Positions 25,720-34,997 of a stretch of DNA of 64,000 bases are shown here, piece by piece. This DNA comes from Mucilaginibacter sp. GTDB lineage: Bacteria > Bacteroidota > Bacteroidia > Sphingobacteriales > Sphingobacteriaceae. Position numbers and translations under genes: made by a program. How positions within the stretch are numbered: position 1 is the stretch's first letter; the number at the start of each line of letters is the position of its first letter. Location of the stretch: NCBI RefSeq assembly GCF_028288225.1, contig NZ_JAQBOC010000066.1, forward strand, positions 1 to 64,000, written 5' to 3'. Below the pieces are notes generated by a model. It saw nothing but the letters and a program-made list of their open reading frames with translations. It was not told the origin of the DNA and did no database searches.

Positions 25720-28700
25720 ATGGCAGCAAGATTTTGGGTCGGCGGGACCGGCACTTGGGACAATTCAAGCACTACGCATTGGGCGGCAACAAGCGGCGGC
25801 ACCGGGGGCGCGTCTGTACCAGGCGCTTTAGATACTGTTACTTTTGATGCAAGCAGCGGGGGAGGGATTGTTACCCCGAACTACGATATTTCGGTTGTCT
25901 CAATTACCATGGGCGCTTTTTCCGGTACTTTGGATTTTAGCGCGAATAATAACAATATTACGATTTCTATATTCAATGCGAGCGGCAGCGGGGTTAGAAC
26001 ATTAAAGATGGGCGGTGGCATATGGTCAATAACAGGTAATAATACGACGGTATGGGATACTACCAATTTTTTTAACCTAACAGTTAACGCCGGGACGTCC
26101 ACGCTTCAATTTACCTATTCAGGTTCGACCGGTACGAGGACGATAGCTACCAGCACAAGTTCAATGACATTTAATAACGTTATCATCAGTGCCGGTTCAG
26201 ATATTTTTAGTCAAACCGGTATTTTAAACATTATTGGCAATTTTTCTACTTTAGGTTTTACCGGAACTTACAGTAAAACAACAAACGACTTAAACATAGG
26301 CGGAAGTTTTACGTTAGGCACAGGTTCAACCTGGTCATCTACCGGAGGCACCGTTACATTAACTTCGTCGGACACCGTAAACATCAATACCAATGGCGTT
26401 AATTTTAATCAATCGCTTACAATAAATGGCACTGGTTCATTTACACTGCAGAATAACTTAGATTGCTCAGGAAGTATAGTAGCTACCTTAACAGTTACGC
26501 AAGGCACTTTTAACGCTAATAATTTTAATATAACAGTTGCGCTATTCAACTCGTCCAACGCTAATGCCCGGACGATAAATATGGGCAGCGGGACGTGGGC
26601 TATTACCGGCAACAGCGCCACTGTTTGGACCATTAGTACTGCAACGAATTTAACCCTTAACGCTGGAACATCTACCTTGCAATTTACTTATTCAGGCTCA
26701 GCCGGCACCAGGACAATTTCTACCGGTTCAAGCACAGTTGCATATAATAACGTTACTATTAGCGCCGGATCAGATACGGTTAGTCAATCTGGTGTTTTTA
26801 CCATTAACGGTGATTTCTCTACTTCCGGTTTCACCGGCACTTACAGTAAAACAACAAGTACTTTAACCATAGGTGGAAGTTTCATTTTAGGCGGGGGGGC
26901 AACCTGGTCATCTACTGGAGGTATTGTTACTTTAACCTCATCGGGTTCTGTCAACATTAATACAAATGGGGTTAATCTCAACCAATCGCTTACTATAAAT
27001 GGTACAGGTTCATTTACACTGCAAAATAACTTAAACTGTGCAGGAAGTGTAACCGCTGTGCTAACAATCACTCAAGGTACCTTTAATGCTAATAACTTTA
27101 ACATAACTGTTGCAACCTTCAACTCATCTAACACTAATGTCAGAACGATAAATATGGGTAGCGGGACGTGGACTATTACAGGCAACAGTACTACTGTTTG
27201 GAACATTAGCACCGCAACTAATTTAACATTTAATGGAGGAACATCTACTGTACAGTTTACGTATTCAGGCTCCACAGGGACAAGAACTCTTAGTGCAGGC
27301 GTGGTGACTTATAATAATTGGATAATATCTGCTGGTTCTGATACTATATCACAGTCAGCTACTTTTGTTTGTACGGGAAATTTTTCCACTTCCGGTTTTT
27401 TAGGCATATTTAGTAAAGGCAGTGCGAGCCTAACAATAGGCGGTAACTTTATTTTAGGCTTAGGTTCAACCTGGGCATCTACAGCTGGTAGTATAATTTT
27501 GACCTCATCAAGTTCTGTTAACATTAATACCAATGGGGTTAAACTCAACCAATCCCTTACCATAAATGGTACAGGGTCATTTACACTGCAAAATAACTTA
27601 GCCTGCTCAGGAAGTATCATATCTACATTAACCGTTGCCCAAGGCACTTTTAATGCTAATAATTTTAATATAGCTGTTGCAATCTTCAACTCGTCTAACA
27701 CTAATGTCAGAACGATAAATATGGGTAGCGGCACGTGGACTATTACAGGCAGCGGCACTACCGTTTGGACCATTAACATTGGCACAAATCTTACTTTTAA
27801 CTGTAACACCTCTTCCCTTCAATTTACTTATTCCGGTTCAACCGGAACCCGGACTATAGGAACCGGGTCAACATTTGTTTATTATAATTTCTATATTACC
27901 GGCGGAGCAGATACAATTTCCATAGCTTCACTTTTTTGCAACAATTTCAATACCTCTGGTTTCACTGGCACCTATAGCAAAACTACCAGTAGTATAACTG
28001 CATCGGGAGATTTTGTAATAGGAGCTGGTTCCACCTGGTCGTCTACATCGGGCACAATAACATTAACATCGGCGGGAACAGCTAACATCAATACCAATGG
28101 CATTACTATTAATCAATCTATTACATGTAACGGAACCGGAACTTTCATCCTCCAAAATTCCCTGGATATCAGTGGCTCTGTCGTCGGCATATTGACATTG
28201 ACGCAGGGCACTTTAACGGCAAACAATTATAATTTAACATGCGCAAGATTCGGCTCGTCAAATACTAACCCCAGAACACTTAATATGGGAAATGGCACAT
28301 GGAGTATCACCGGGAATAATGCTGCTGTATGGAATATGGGAACCATTACGAACCTTACATTCAACGCAAACAGCTCTACCGTAAACTTTACCTATTCCGG
28401 GTCGGTAGGTACCCGAACTTTTACAAGTGGCAGCCTTACCTATAATAATTATTCCGTATCCGCAGGGTCTGATATATTTTCTTCCACAGGTACGTTAATG
28501 TTAAATGGCAACTTCTCAACAGTCGGTTTTACCGGGACATACAATAAAACAACCGGTTCAATTACTTGCAGGGGTAATTTTAGCCTCGGTGCGAATTCCT
28601 TATTTTCTTCTACCGCCGGTGGGATAACAATGGCCTCAACAGGCAGCGTAAACATTGCTACAAACGGTGTAAATATGAATATCAGCCTCACTATAAATGG

Positions 28701-29979
28701 AGTTGGAGGAACGTTTACCCTTCAGAATGACCTGGATCTATCCGGCAGTGTTAATACCACATTCATTATTACAGCCGGTACTTTTATTGCAAATAACTTC
28801 AACATAAGGGCTGTACTTTTTTCGAGCAGCAATAGCAACACCCGTACCATTAATATGGGCTCCGGCACCTGGACGCTAACCGGCACAGGTTCAGCCTGGA
28901 ATTTAAGTACTATCACAAACCTGACCCTGGTTTCCGCAACTGCGCCTATTCTGTTTACAGGCAGCGCGGTCACCTTTACGGGCGGCTCAACTACGTACGG
29001 TAATGTTACTTTTACAGGCGGAGGCGTATGCAACGTGGCAGGTGTTAATACTTTTGCTATTTTAACTTATACTGGCATAGGGCCAACTGATGTTCTTATG
29101 ATAGCCCAAACAGTTATTACAGGAACCCTTACCGTAACCGGATATTCACCTGCAAACAAAACAGCTGTAAAAACCGGCACTGCGGGCGCGTTGAAGTCCA
29201 TTACCTTTGGAACTGCAAGTTTAAGCAACGTGACGTGGACGGATATTTCGCTCAGTCAAAACGGTTCGGGAGCATGGGACCTAACTGAGGATTTAATACT
29301 GAATAGCGCTACAAATATTCCCGTTCTTACTATTACCCAGGGAACTTTTTCAACAAACAGCTTTAATGTTAGTACCGGGAATTTCAACTCGACAGGGACG
29401 GCTACCCGCGCTATTAATATGGGAAGCGCAACCTGTACATTAACCGGTGCATCGGGGGGCGTCAGTTTAAGTGCTACAGGTTTGACCTTTAATGCCGGTA
29501 CATCTTCTTTTATATTTACAAATGCCGGTTCAGGAACAGTAACAATAACTGCCGGCGGCGGAACAATATTGTTTAATACGATTTGGTTTAACAGGGGTGC
29601 CAGCACCGGTGCAAATGTGGTAGCAGGTAATCTAAACTGTAATAATTTTATTGATACAGGTACCGCAACACATACAATAATAGTAAATGGCTCAAATGCC
29701 CTAACGGTAACTACTACCTGGGATGTAACAGGATCGGCCGGCAACCTGACAACTCTCACAAGCTCGACGCCGACAACGGCTTCATTTCAACTAATCAACA
29801 TGAGTGGAGCGCCTTTCAGTAGTGATTACCTGAATATACAGCATAGCGTAGCAACGCCGGGTAATTACTGGCTGGCCGGTTTAAATAGTGTAAACAATCA
29901 GGACGTGCTTTCACCGGGATATGGATGGGCCTTTAGCAACCAGGCAGTTATTCAGGCCAGTTTCTTTTCATGTATGTAA
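25720..29979 (+). CDS. Repetitive phage-type beta-structure protein (1419 aa)
   Basis: It starts with ARFWVGGTGTWDNSSTTHW, an N-terminal module widespread in phage structural proteins. The body is built from seven consecutive modules of 188-191 residues, each opening FNSSNxNxRTINMGSGTWxITG and containing QFTYSGSTGTRT, GFTGTYSKTT, GSTWSSTGG and LTINGTGSFTLQNNL. Serine, threonine, asparagine and glycine dominate, charged residues are rare, and the pattern suggests a beta-solenoid or stacked beta-sandwich fibre. The sixth and seventh modules are degenerate. The protein ends with a non-repeated tail (YWLAGLNSVNNQD). There is no signal peptide and no Por-secretion-type C-terminus that I can recognise. 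It is the last gene of the block and probably forms a long stalk or fibre (inference). Confidence 0.65.
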   Translation: MAARFWVGGTGTWDNSSTTHWAATSGGTGGASVPGALDTVTFDASSGGGIVTPNYDISVVSITMGAFSGTLDFSANNNNITISIFNASGSGVRTLKMGGGIWSITGNNTTVWDTTNFFNLTVNAGTSTLQFTYSGSTGTRTIATSTSSMTFNNVIISAGSDIFSQTGILNIIGNFSTLGFTGTYSKTTNDLNIGGSFTLGTGSTWSSTGGTVTLTSSDTVNINTNGVNFNQSLTINGTGSFTLQNNLDCSGSIVATLTVTQGTFNANNFNITVALFNSSNANARTINMGSGTWAITGNSATVWTISTATNLTLNAGTSTLQFTYSGSAGTRTISTGSSTVAYNNVTISAGSDTVSQSGVFTINGDFSTSGFTGTYSKTTSTLTIGGSFILGGGATWSSTGGIVTLTSSGSVNINTNGVNLNQSLTINGTGSFTLQNNLNCAGSVTAVLTITQGTFNANNFNITVATFNSSNTNVRTINMGSGTWTITGNSTTVWNISTATNLTFNGGTSTVQFTYSGSTGTRTLSAGVVTYNNWIISAGSDTISQSATFVCTGNFSTSGFLGIFSKGSASLTIGGNFILGLGSTWASTAGSIILTSSSSVNINTNGVKLNQSLTINGTGSFTLQNNLACSGSIISTLTVAQGTFNANNFNIAVAIFNSSNTNVRTINMGSGTWTITGSGTTVWTINIGTNLTFNCNTSSLQFTYSGSTGTRTIGTGSTFVYYNFYITGGADTISIASLFCNNFNTSGFTGTYSKTTSSITASGDFVIGAGSTWSSTSGTITLTSAGTANINTNGITINQSITCNGTGTFILQNSLDISGSVVGILTLTQGTLTANNYNLTCARFGSSNTNPRTLNMGNGTWSITGNNAAVWNMGTITNLTFNANSSTVNFTYSGSVGTRTFTSGSLTYNNYSVSAGSDIFSSTGTLMLNGNFSTVGFTGTYNKTTGSITCRGNFSLGANSLFSSTAGGITMASTGSVNIATNGVNMNISLTINGVGGTFTLQNDLDLSGSVNTTFIITAGTFIANNFNIRAVLFSSSNSNTRTINMGSGTWTLTGTGSAWNLSTITNLTLVSATAPILFTGSAVTFTGGSTTYGNVTFTGGGVCNVAGVNTFAILTYTGIGPTDVLMIAQTVITGTLTVTGYSPANKTAVKTGTAGALKSITFGTASLSNVTWTDISLSQNGSGAWDLTEDLILNSATNIPVLTITQGTFSTNSFNVSTGNFNSTGTATRAINMGSATCTLTGASGGVSLSATGLTFNAGTSSFIFTNAGSGTVTITAGGGTILFNTIWFNRGASTGANVVAGNLNCNNFIDTGTATHTIIVNGSNALTVTTTWDVTGSAGNLTTLTSSTPTTASFQLINMSGAPFSSDYLNIQHSVATPGNYWLAGLNSVNNQDVLSPGYGWAFSNQAVIQASFFSCM
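25972..29946 (+). repeat. Seven in-frame repeats of about 570 bp
   Basis: Modules begin at 25972, 26545, 27118, 27685, 28249, 28819 and 29383, giving periods of 573, 573, 567, 564, 570 and 564 bp, all multiples of three. Modules one to four keep long near-identical DNA stretches (for example around AACATCAATACCAATGG), so slippage or recombination could change the number of modules in frame. Modules six and seven have drifted strongly. The right border is approximate. Confidence 0.8.
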
Positions 29980-30036
29980 TTAGCAGCAATGAATGAAATC
30001 GCAAGTCGACTTTGATCAAAAAAATGCTGAGAAACG

Positions 30037-30345
30037 TCAAAAATGATTGATAATGCTGGCGCCTTTATTCACGGCCTCATCAATTATGTCTGCTAAATAT
30101 TCCGGTTTAGATAGCTCTGCCATCGGTGTTATTCCGCCCCCTTCGTCCACCGCATCCCCGGTTAATTTCCCGACCCGCTTTTGCCGAAGTTCAGCAACCG
30201 TTTGAACGATATACCTGGTTTCGGCGTTTGCGGCGCACAATACTTCCAGTTCGGCCAGATCCTGTAAACTGGCTTTGCCGGTCATCTTTTTTTCCAGCAA
30301 GATCCAGAGTTTGTATTCGGTTCCGTTTTTCTTTTCGAAAGCCAT
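30037..30345 (-). CDS. Small helical protein of the type found beside MacB-like permeases
   Basis: The 102-aa protein has no signal or membrane segment. Its N-terminus (LWILLEKKMTGKASLQDLAE followed by LEVL) matches the pattern of the 98-aa protein encoded at 43557-43853 (VWDLATKKLMNEASEEDLKE then LDLL), which also sits next to a permease gene. The pattern resembles the N-terminal region of FecR-type anti-sigma proteins, but the membrane and periplasmic parts are missing. It is divergent from the AraC-permease fusion, with 272 bp between them. A regulatory or chaperone role for the neighbouring permease is inference. Confidence 0.55.
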   Translation of the reverse strand: MAFEKKNGTEYKLWILLEKKMTGKASLQDLAELEVLCAANAETRYIVQTVAELRQKRVGKLTGDAVDEGGGITPMAELSKPEYLADIIDEAVNKGASIINHF

Positions 30346-30455
30346 CCATTTTCAGCCGTCTTAGGTAAAGGGCAAACCTTCTGTCATAGGCTAGAGCGTT
30401 GAATTTCAATTCCATAGGGGCGTCATAAAATTAGCGGTGTTCGTTTCCGATACAA

Positions 30456-30527
30456 GCGATGTCCGTTTTAGAACGGGCATGAGTTCCATGACAAACGCCA
30501 TTCAAAACCGGACAGGCGATGTCCGGT
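30456..30527. promoter_or_regulatory. Pair of inverted repeats between divergent genes
   Basis: GCGATGTCCG occurs twice, at 30456-30465 and 30516-30525, exactly 60 bp apart. The second copy lies in a perfect palindrome (ACCGGACA, 5 bases, TGTCCGGT; 30507-30527). The first is partly included in CCGTT-TTAG-AACGG (30463-30476). The spacing and symmetry suggest binding sites for a dimeric regulator controlling the divergent pair. The AraC part of the fused protein next door is a candidate binder (inference). Confidence 0.45.
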
Positions 30528-30560
30528 ATCGTTACAGCAACTAGTGTAAGTAAAACGTAA

Positions 30561-30591
30561 TTTGTTACATATCAGAAAGTTAGTAAATTGG
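30561..30591 (+). promoter_or_regulatory. Bacteroidota-type promoter candidate of the AraC-permease gene
   Basis: TTTG at 30561-30564 is followed after 19 bases by TAAATTGG at 30584-30591, one base off the TAnnTTTG consensus. Transcription would begin about 20 bases before the first usable start codon. It lies just downstream of the inverted repeats. Confidence 0.45.
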
Positions 30592-30617
30592 AATAGGGAT
30601 TGAAGCAATAAAATTAC

Positions 30618-33600
30618 TTGAATGCATATACTTTCCATATCACCCCCTATGACCTGGCCTTCCTGGGAACGATATTTATCGGGCTGACTTTTACACTGCA
30701 GTTATGGTTCGCCAAAAGGATCAATCGGGCCGCAAACCGCTTTCTTAGCCTGGCCCTGTGCATCATCGTTTTGCGGATGGTTTGGGTGTTGGGCATTGAC
30801 ATCCGGCTGGGGAGTTACTTTCCCCGCTGGAGCTGGCTGCCACTGCAACTTTCGCTGGCACTTGGCCCCCTGATCTATTTTTATGTGCTTAAAATGACCC
30901 GGCCGGAATGTAAATTCCGCTGGAAAGACCTGCTGCATTTCAGCCCCTTACTACTGGAACAGGCTGTTTTGGTATTGGAAGTGAAGGAGAGTCTCAGGAC
31001 AGGCGCTGCGACTTATGATACGCTGATCTTTCGGCAGTTGCACCCCGCAATGCAATTGCTGGCTTTTATTTCGGTCTTCATATACTTGTATTGGTCTTTC
31101 AGGTTAATAGAACGTTTTTACCAACGGCTGAAATTCAATGAGGTGAGTGACCGGTACAGGTACGAATTGCGCTGGCTGCAGCGTTTCCTGTTGAGTTTCG
31201 GCGGACTATGGTTATTGTGGGCGTTTTATTCAGCCGTTAATTATTTCGATGACTATCATCAGTCAGATGTTTACATGTGCTATCTTCTGTACCTGCTTTT
31301 GGCGATCGTACCGATCCGGATCGCAGTGAAGGCCCTTTTCAGGACGGAAGCCGGAGTTTCGGTCCAGGTGACGCCGGTTTTTAAACCGTTGGCTCCGGCG
31401 GTGCTGAAGCAAAAAGGTATCTGGCTGAAGAAAGCCATGGAAGCGGGGTTGTTTTACCAGGATGCGGAACTCAGTTTACGCTCCCTGGCGGAAACGCTGG
31501 ACCTGCAGCCTAATGAATTGTCACGGATCATTAATACCGGACTGGGGAAAAGCTTCAATGATTTTATCAATGAATACCGTATCCGGGAGGTAACCCGGAA
31601 AATGCAGGACCCGGCTTATGACCGGATCACGCTGCTGGGTATGGCACTGGACGCCGGCTTCAATTCCAAATCCACCTTTAACCGCACTTTCCGGCAAATG
31701 ACCGGGAAAAGCCCGGTGGAATACAAGAGCAGGCTGGAAAAAGAGCGCCCATCTTACACTTTGAGACCTTATTCTCCTGCTGCGGCGGTAATTTTACGTC
31801 ACAAAGCCACTCCAAAGTGGTCTTATGAGAAATTAAACCGCAATTATATGTTTCGTAATTACCTGAAAATGGCGTGGCGCAACACGCTGCACAACAAAGT
31901 TTACAGCACGCTGAATATCGCAGGCCTGGCGGCCGGTATGGCCGTGGCGCTGCTCATCGGCTTATGGGCGGCTAATCAATATTCTTATGACCGTTTCCTG
32001 CCCGGATATCAGCAATTGTACCAGGTTGAGATGAACCTGACCTCGCAGCACAATGGCACAAGCACGCAGACATCTATAGCGCTGCCGCTGACCGACGTTT
32101 TGCGGAAAGAAATACCGGGCGTAAAATATGTGGCCGAAGCTGACAATATCGGCAAGATGAACCACGGCCTGTTGGTCGGTGATAAAAAGCTATACCTGGG
32201 CGGAGGGGCGGTTGGACCGGATTTCTTTAAGATATTTCAGTATCCGTTTGTAAAAGGCAATGCCAATTCGGCGCTGAAGGATATTTATTCGATAGTCATA
32301 ACCGAATCGACAGCCAAAGCATTGTTTGGCGATGCCGACCCGATGGGGAAAAATGTGCGGGTTGATAATTCGCAGAACATGACGGTAACAGGTGTTATCC
32401 GCGATGTCCCTGCAAATGCTACGCTGCAATTCAATTACCTTGTGCCTTTTGCTTACTCAGAAGCGACCCAGGGCTGGATCAAAGATGGACGTACCAAGTG
32501 GACTTACAATTCATTCTCTGCCTACGTGGCGCTGGAGCCGGGCGTGACTTACGAGCAGATCGCTCCTAAGATCAGGGATATCGTCAATAAAAGAAGCCCG
32601 GAGATGCAGTCGTTAAAGCCCGAGGTGATCATGCATCCACTAGCGGACTGGCATTTATATAACGACTTTAAAAATGGCAAAGCTGTTGGCGGCTTTGTAG
32701 AATATGTGCGTTTGTTCAGCATTATCGGTATTTTGGTGCTGGCTATCGCCTGCATCAATTTCATGAACCTTTCGACAGCGAGGTCTGAGAAGCGGGCAAG
32801 GGAGGTTGGGGTGCGCAAGGCCATCGGCTCGGCTCGGATGGATTTGGTTTACCAATTTCTGACGGAGTCTGTCCTGGTCACTTTTATATCGTTCCTGCTG
32901 GGTTTGCTGCTGGTTCAGCTGGCTTTGCCGGCATTCAATACGCTGACGGGTTCTGATGTCCATATTCCTTATGGCAATATCGGTTTCTGGGGTATCATGA
33001 TCGTGTTTGTGCTTTTCACGGGTTTGATAGCGGGGAGCCGGCCAGCGTTTTACCTGTCCTCGTTCAACCCTGTTAAGGTGCTGAAGGGCAGCATCCAGCT
33101 GGGCAGGTGGGCATCCATGCCGAGGAAGGTGCTGGTGGTGGTGCAGTTTACCTGTTCCATTGCATTGATCATTAGTACCGTGATCGTTTACCAGCAGATA
33201 CAGTATGTGAAGAACCGGCCGACAGGTTACAACGCCGACAGGCTAATGATGACCGACATGAACAGTGACCTTTCCCACCAATATGAGGCTCTGAAAAACG
33301 ATCTGCTATCTTCAGGACTAGTGGAGAGCGTGGCCTCATCAACTTCGCCGGCGACACAGGTGTACAGTCATTTTTCGCTGGAGAAATGGCCGGGCAAAAA
33401 TGCGGGCGACGAAAATGTGAACATCGGCGCGATATGGGTGTCTGACGACTATTTTAAGACTTTGGGGATGACCTTTGCCGGGGGGCACAATTTCACGGGC
33501 GACTGGAAAAGCGACACGCTGAATGTGATAGTGAATGAAGCGATGGTCAGGCGTATCGGTTTGAAAGACCCTGTTAATCAACTAATAACCATCAATTTTA

Positions 33601-34238
33601 ACAAAAAACCGGTAAGGATCATCGGCGTGGTGAAGGATGCGCTGATGGAATCGCCTTATAGCCCGGTGGAGCCTGCCGTTTTCGGACATAATCCCTTCGG
33701 GTTTGTGGTGACGTACCGACTGGCGAAAAACGCCGGTACGCATACCGCGATAGACAAGATTGGCAAGGTGTTTGGAAAATATAACCCGGCTTACCCCTAC
33801 CAGTACAAGTTTGTGAACGACGAGTATGAGCACAAGTTTAACCTGGAGGTGCTTGTGGGCAAACTGGCGGGCGTGTTCGCCGGGCTGGCCATATTTATAT
33901 CCTGCCTCGGGCTGTTCGGGCTGGCCGCTTACGTTGCCGAGCAGCGCACGAAGGAGATCGGCATCCGCAAAGTGCTGGGCGCATCTATAGCGCAGGTTTG
34001 GCTGCTGCTATCGCGTGATTTTATCGTGCTGGTGGTCATCAGCTGCGTTATCGCCTCGCCGGTGGCGTTTTATTACCTGCACAATTGGCTCCAAAAGTAC
34101 ACCTACCGCGTCAGCATCGGCGGAGGGGTATTTATAGCTTCGGGGATAGCGGCTATCGTGATCACCCTGCTCACCATCAGTTTCCAGGCTGTCAAGGCAG
34201 CGCTGGCAAGCCCGGTAAAGAGCCTGCGGAGTGAATGA
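30618..34238 (+). CDS. AraC-family regulator fused to a MacB/FtsX-type ABC permease
   Basis: One 1206-residue frame joins two normally separate proteins. Residues 1-240 hold about seven membrane segments. Residues about 275-372 are an AraC-type double helix-turn-helix (LSLRSLAETLDLQPNELSRI, GMALDAGFNSKSTFNRTFRQ). After a short linker, residue 411 is a Met that opens a complete permease (MFRNYLKMAWRNTLHNKVYS), with a first membrane helix, a MacB-type periplasmic domain (about 455-690), an FtsX block, a second periplasmic domain and a C-terminal FtsX block (AEQRTKEIGIRKVLGASIAQ). The first start available after an in-frame stop is TTG at 30618; ATG at 31848 would yield the permease alone. No partner ATPase gene is adjacent. 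The fusion may be real or may reflect a lost stop codon. Confidence 0.8.
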   Translation: MNAYTFHITPYDLAFLGTIFIGLTFTLQLWFAKRINRAANRFLSLALCIIVLRMVWVLGIDIRLGSYFPRWSWLPLQLSLALGPLIYFYVLKMTRPECKFRWKDLLHFSPLLLEQAVLVLEVKESLRTGAATYDTLIFRQLHPAMQLLAFISVFIYLYWSFRLIERFYQRLKFNEVSDRYRYELRWLQRFLLSFGGLWLLWAFYSAVNYFDDYHQSDVYMCYLLYLLLAIVPIRIAVKALFRTEAGVSVQVTPVFKPLAPAVLKQKGIWLKKAMEAGLFYQDAELSLRSLAETLDLQPNELSRIINTGLGKSFNDFINEYRIREVTRKMQDPAYDRITLLGMALDAGFNSKSTFNRTFRQMTGKSPVEYKSRLEKERPSYTLRPYSPAAAVILRHKATPKWSYEKLNRNYMFRNYLKMAWRNTLHNKVYSTLNIAGLAAGMAVALLIGLWAANQYSYDRFLPGYQQLYQVEMNLTSQHNGTSTQTSIALPLTDVLRKEIPGVKYVAEADNIGKMNHGLLVGDKKLYLGGGAVGPDFFKIFQYPFVKGNANSALKDIYSIVITESTAKALFGDADPMGKNVRVDNSQNMTVTGVIRDVPANATLQFNYLVPFAYSEATQGWIKDGRTKWTYNSFSAYVALEPGVTYEQIAPKIRDIVNKRSPEMQSLKPEVIMHPLADWHLYNDFKNGKAVGGFVEYVRLFSIIGILVLAIACINFMNLSTARSEKRAREVGVRKAIGSARMDLVYQFLTESVLVTFISFLLGLLLVQLALPAFNTLTGSDVHIPYGNIGFWGIMIVFVLFTGLIAGSRPAFYLSSFNPVKVLKGSIQLGRWASMPRKVLVVVQFTCSIALIISTVIVYQQIQYVKNRPTGYNADRLMMTDMNSDLSHQYEALKNDLLSSGLVESVASSTSPATQVYSHFSLEKWPGKNAGDENVNIGAIWVSDDYFKTLGMTFAGGHNFTGDWKSDTLNVIVNEAMVRRIGLKDPVNQLITINFNKKPVRIIGVVKDALMESPYSPVEPAVFGHNPFGFVVTYRLAKNAGTHTAIDKIGKVFGKYNPAYPYQYKFVNDEYEHKFNLEVLVGKLAGVFAGLAIFISCLGLFGLAAYVAEQRTKEIGIRKVLGASIAQVWLLLSRDFIVLVVISCVIASPVAFYYLHNWLQKYTYRVSIGGGVFIASGIAAIVITLLTISFQAVKAALASPVKSLRSE

Positions 34239-34591
34239 TCGAGCAACCTGCCAAAAGAACTTAGGTCCATCAACGTGCGATCTGAGGTTTAGTTGAAACA
34301 CTTAGGTGGTGCGTTTCCGGGTGAGATACGGAACGCATTTTTATATCAATTACTTATGCCAATACGCCTTGCTGCAACAGCAAGATGAACCACTGCTCAA
34401 CCTGTGCAAAGGGTTACGGGCCAAACTGCAAGGATTATTGCAGCAAAACCTGCAAGGCGTCCGGTAATTGCAAGATCCTATGAGAATCTCCACTAAATGA
34501 GCTGAAGCCACCCGCCGGGTTAAAAGAAAGCCTGGCAATTAAATATTTCTGGTAAGATTAATGTCAGAGTTTTAGCTCGATTACAATGTTT
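34239..34591. other. Spacer of 353 bases between convergent genes
   Basis: It lies between the 3' ends of the AraC-permease gene and the HxlR operon. A 53-codon open stretch on the plus strand (34306-34467, Gln- and Leu-rich near its end) has no start codon other than GTG and no recognisable family. I see no clear terminator or repeat. Confidence 0.5.
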
Positions 34592-34966
34592 TTATTCCAA
34601 CCCGGAATGAAGGTCTTTTAGGATGATGCGTTTCAATTCTTCTTGGTGGGTATCCCCCCATTCACCTAACATAGTAATTACCGGTATTAGCGATTGTCCA
34701 AGCTCAGTTAAATTATACTCTACTTTAGGAGGTATTACCGGATAAATGACCTTGGAGATCAACTGGTGCTCTTCCAGTTCCTTAAGCTGCGAATAGATGA
34801 CCCGTTGCGAGGCATCTGGAATTTTCCGCATGATCGCACTTGGGCGTTTGTGACCCTTGCTGATAAAATATAAGATCCTGACTTTCCATTTCCCATACAG
34901 TACTTCGCCAACAACGTCCAGGCCGCAATCTAATGTTAATGGGATCTTTCTGTTGTTCATGTTCAA
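34592..34966 (-). CDS. HxlR-family transcriptional regulator
   Basis: The 124-aa protein is a single winged-helix domain of the HxlR type: the family opening with a cysteine (LDCGLDVVGEVLYGKWKVRIL), recognition region (RPSAIMRKIPDASQRVIYSQ), wing (VEYNLTELGQSL) and C-terminal dimer helix. HxlR proteins sense oxidants, aldehydes or quinones and usually control nearby oxidoreductase genes. It is the last gene of a three-gene minus-strand set after an SDR and a SnoaL-like protein, so it probably controls that operon itself. Cys14 in the family position could be the redox sensor (inference). Confidence 0.88.
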   Translation of the reverse strand: MNMNNRKIPLTLDCGLDVVGEVLYGKWKVRILYFISKGHKRPSAIMRKIPDASQRVIYSQLKELEEHQLISKVIYPVIPPKVEYNLTELGQSLIPVITMLGEWGDTHQEELKRIILKDLHSGLE

Positions 34967-34997
34967 ATTTACTTATATGTAGCTTGTTTATAAAGAA

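Noticed and set aside
25972..29946. Regular repeats as a possible CRISPR array
   Set aside because: Period is about 570 bp, the repeats are in-frame coding modules, and there are no short identical repeats with unique spacers.
5182..29979. Complete prophage or complete contractile injection system
   Set aside because: No capsid, portal, terminase, sheath, tube, baseplate, spike, integrase or lysis genes are seen; only fibre-like proteins and unknown giants.
34306..34467. Open frame of about 53 codons on the plus strand, Gln/Leu-rich
   Set aside because: No ATG start (GTG only), no recognisable family, located in a spacer between convergent genes.
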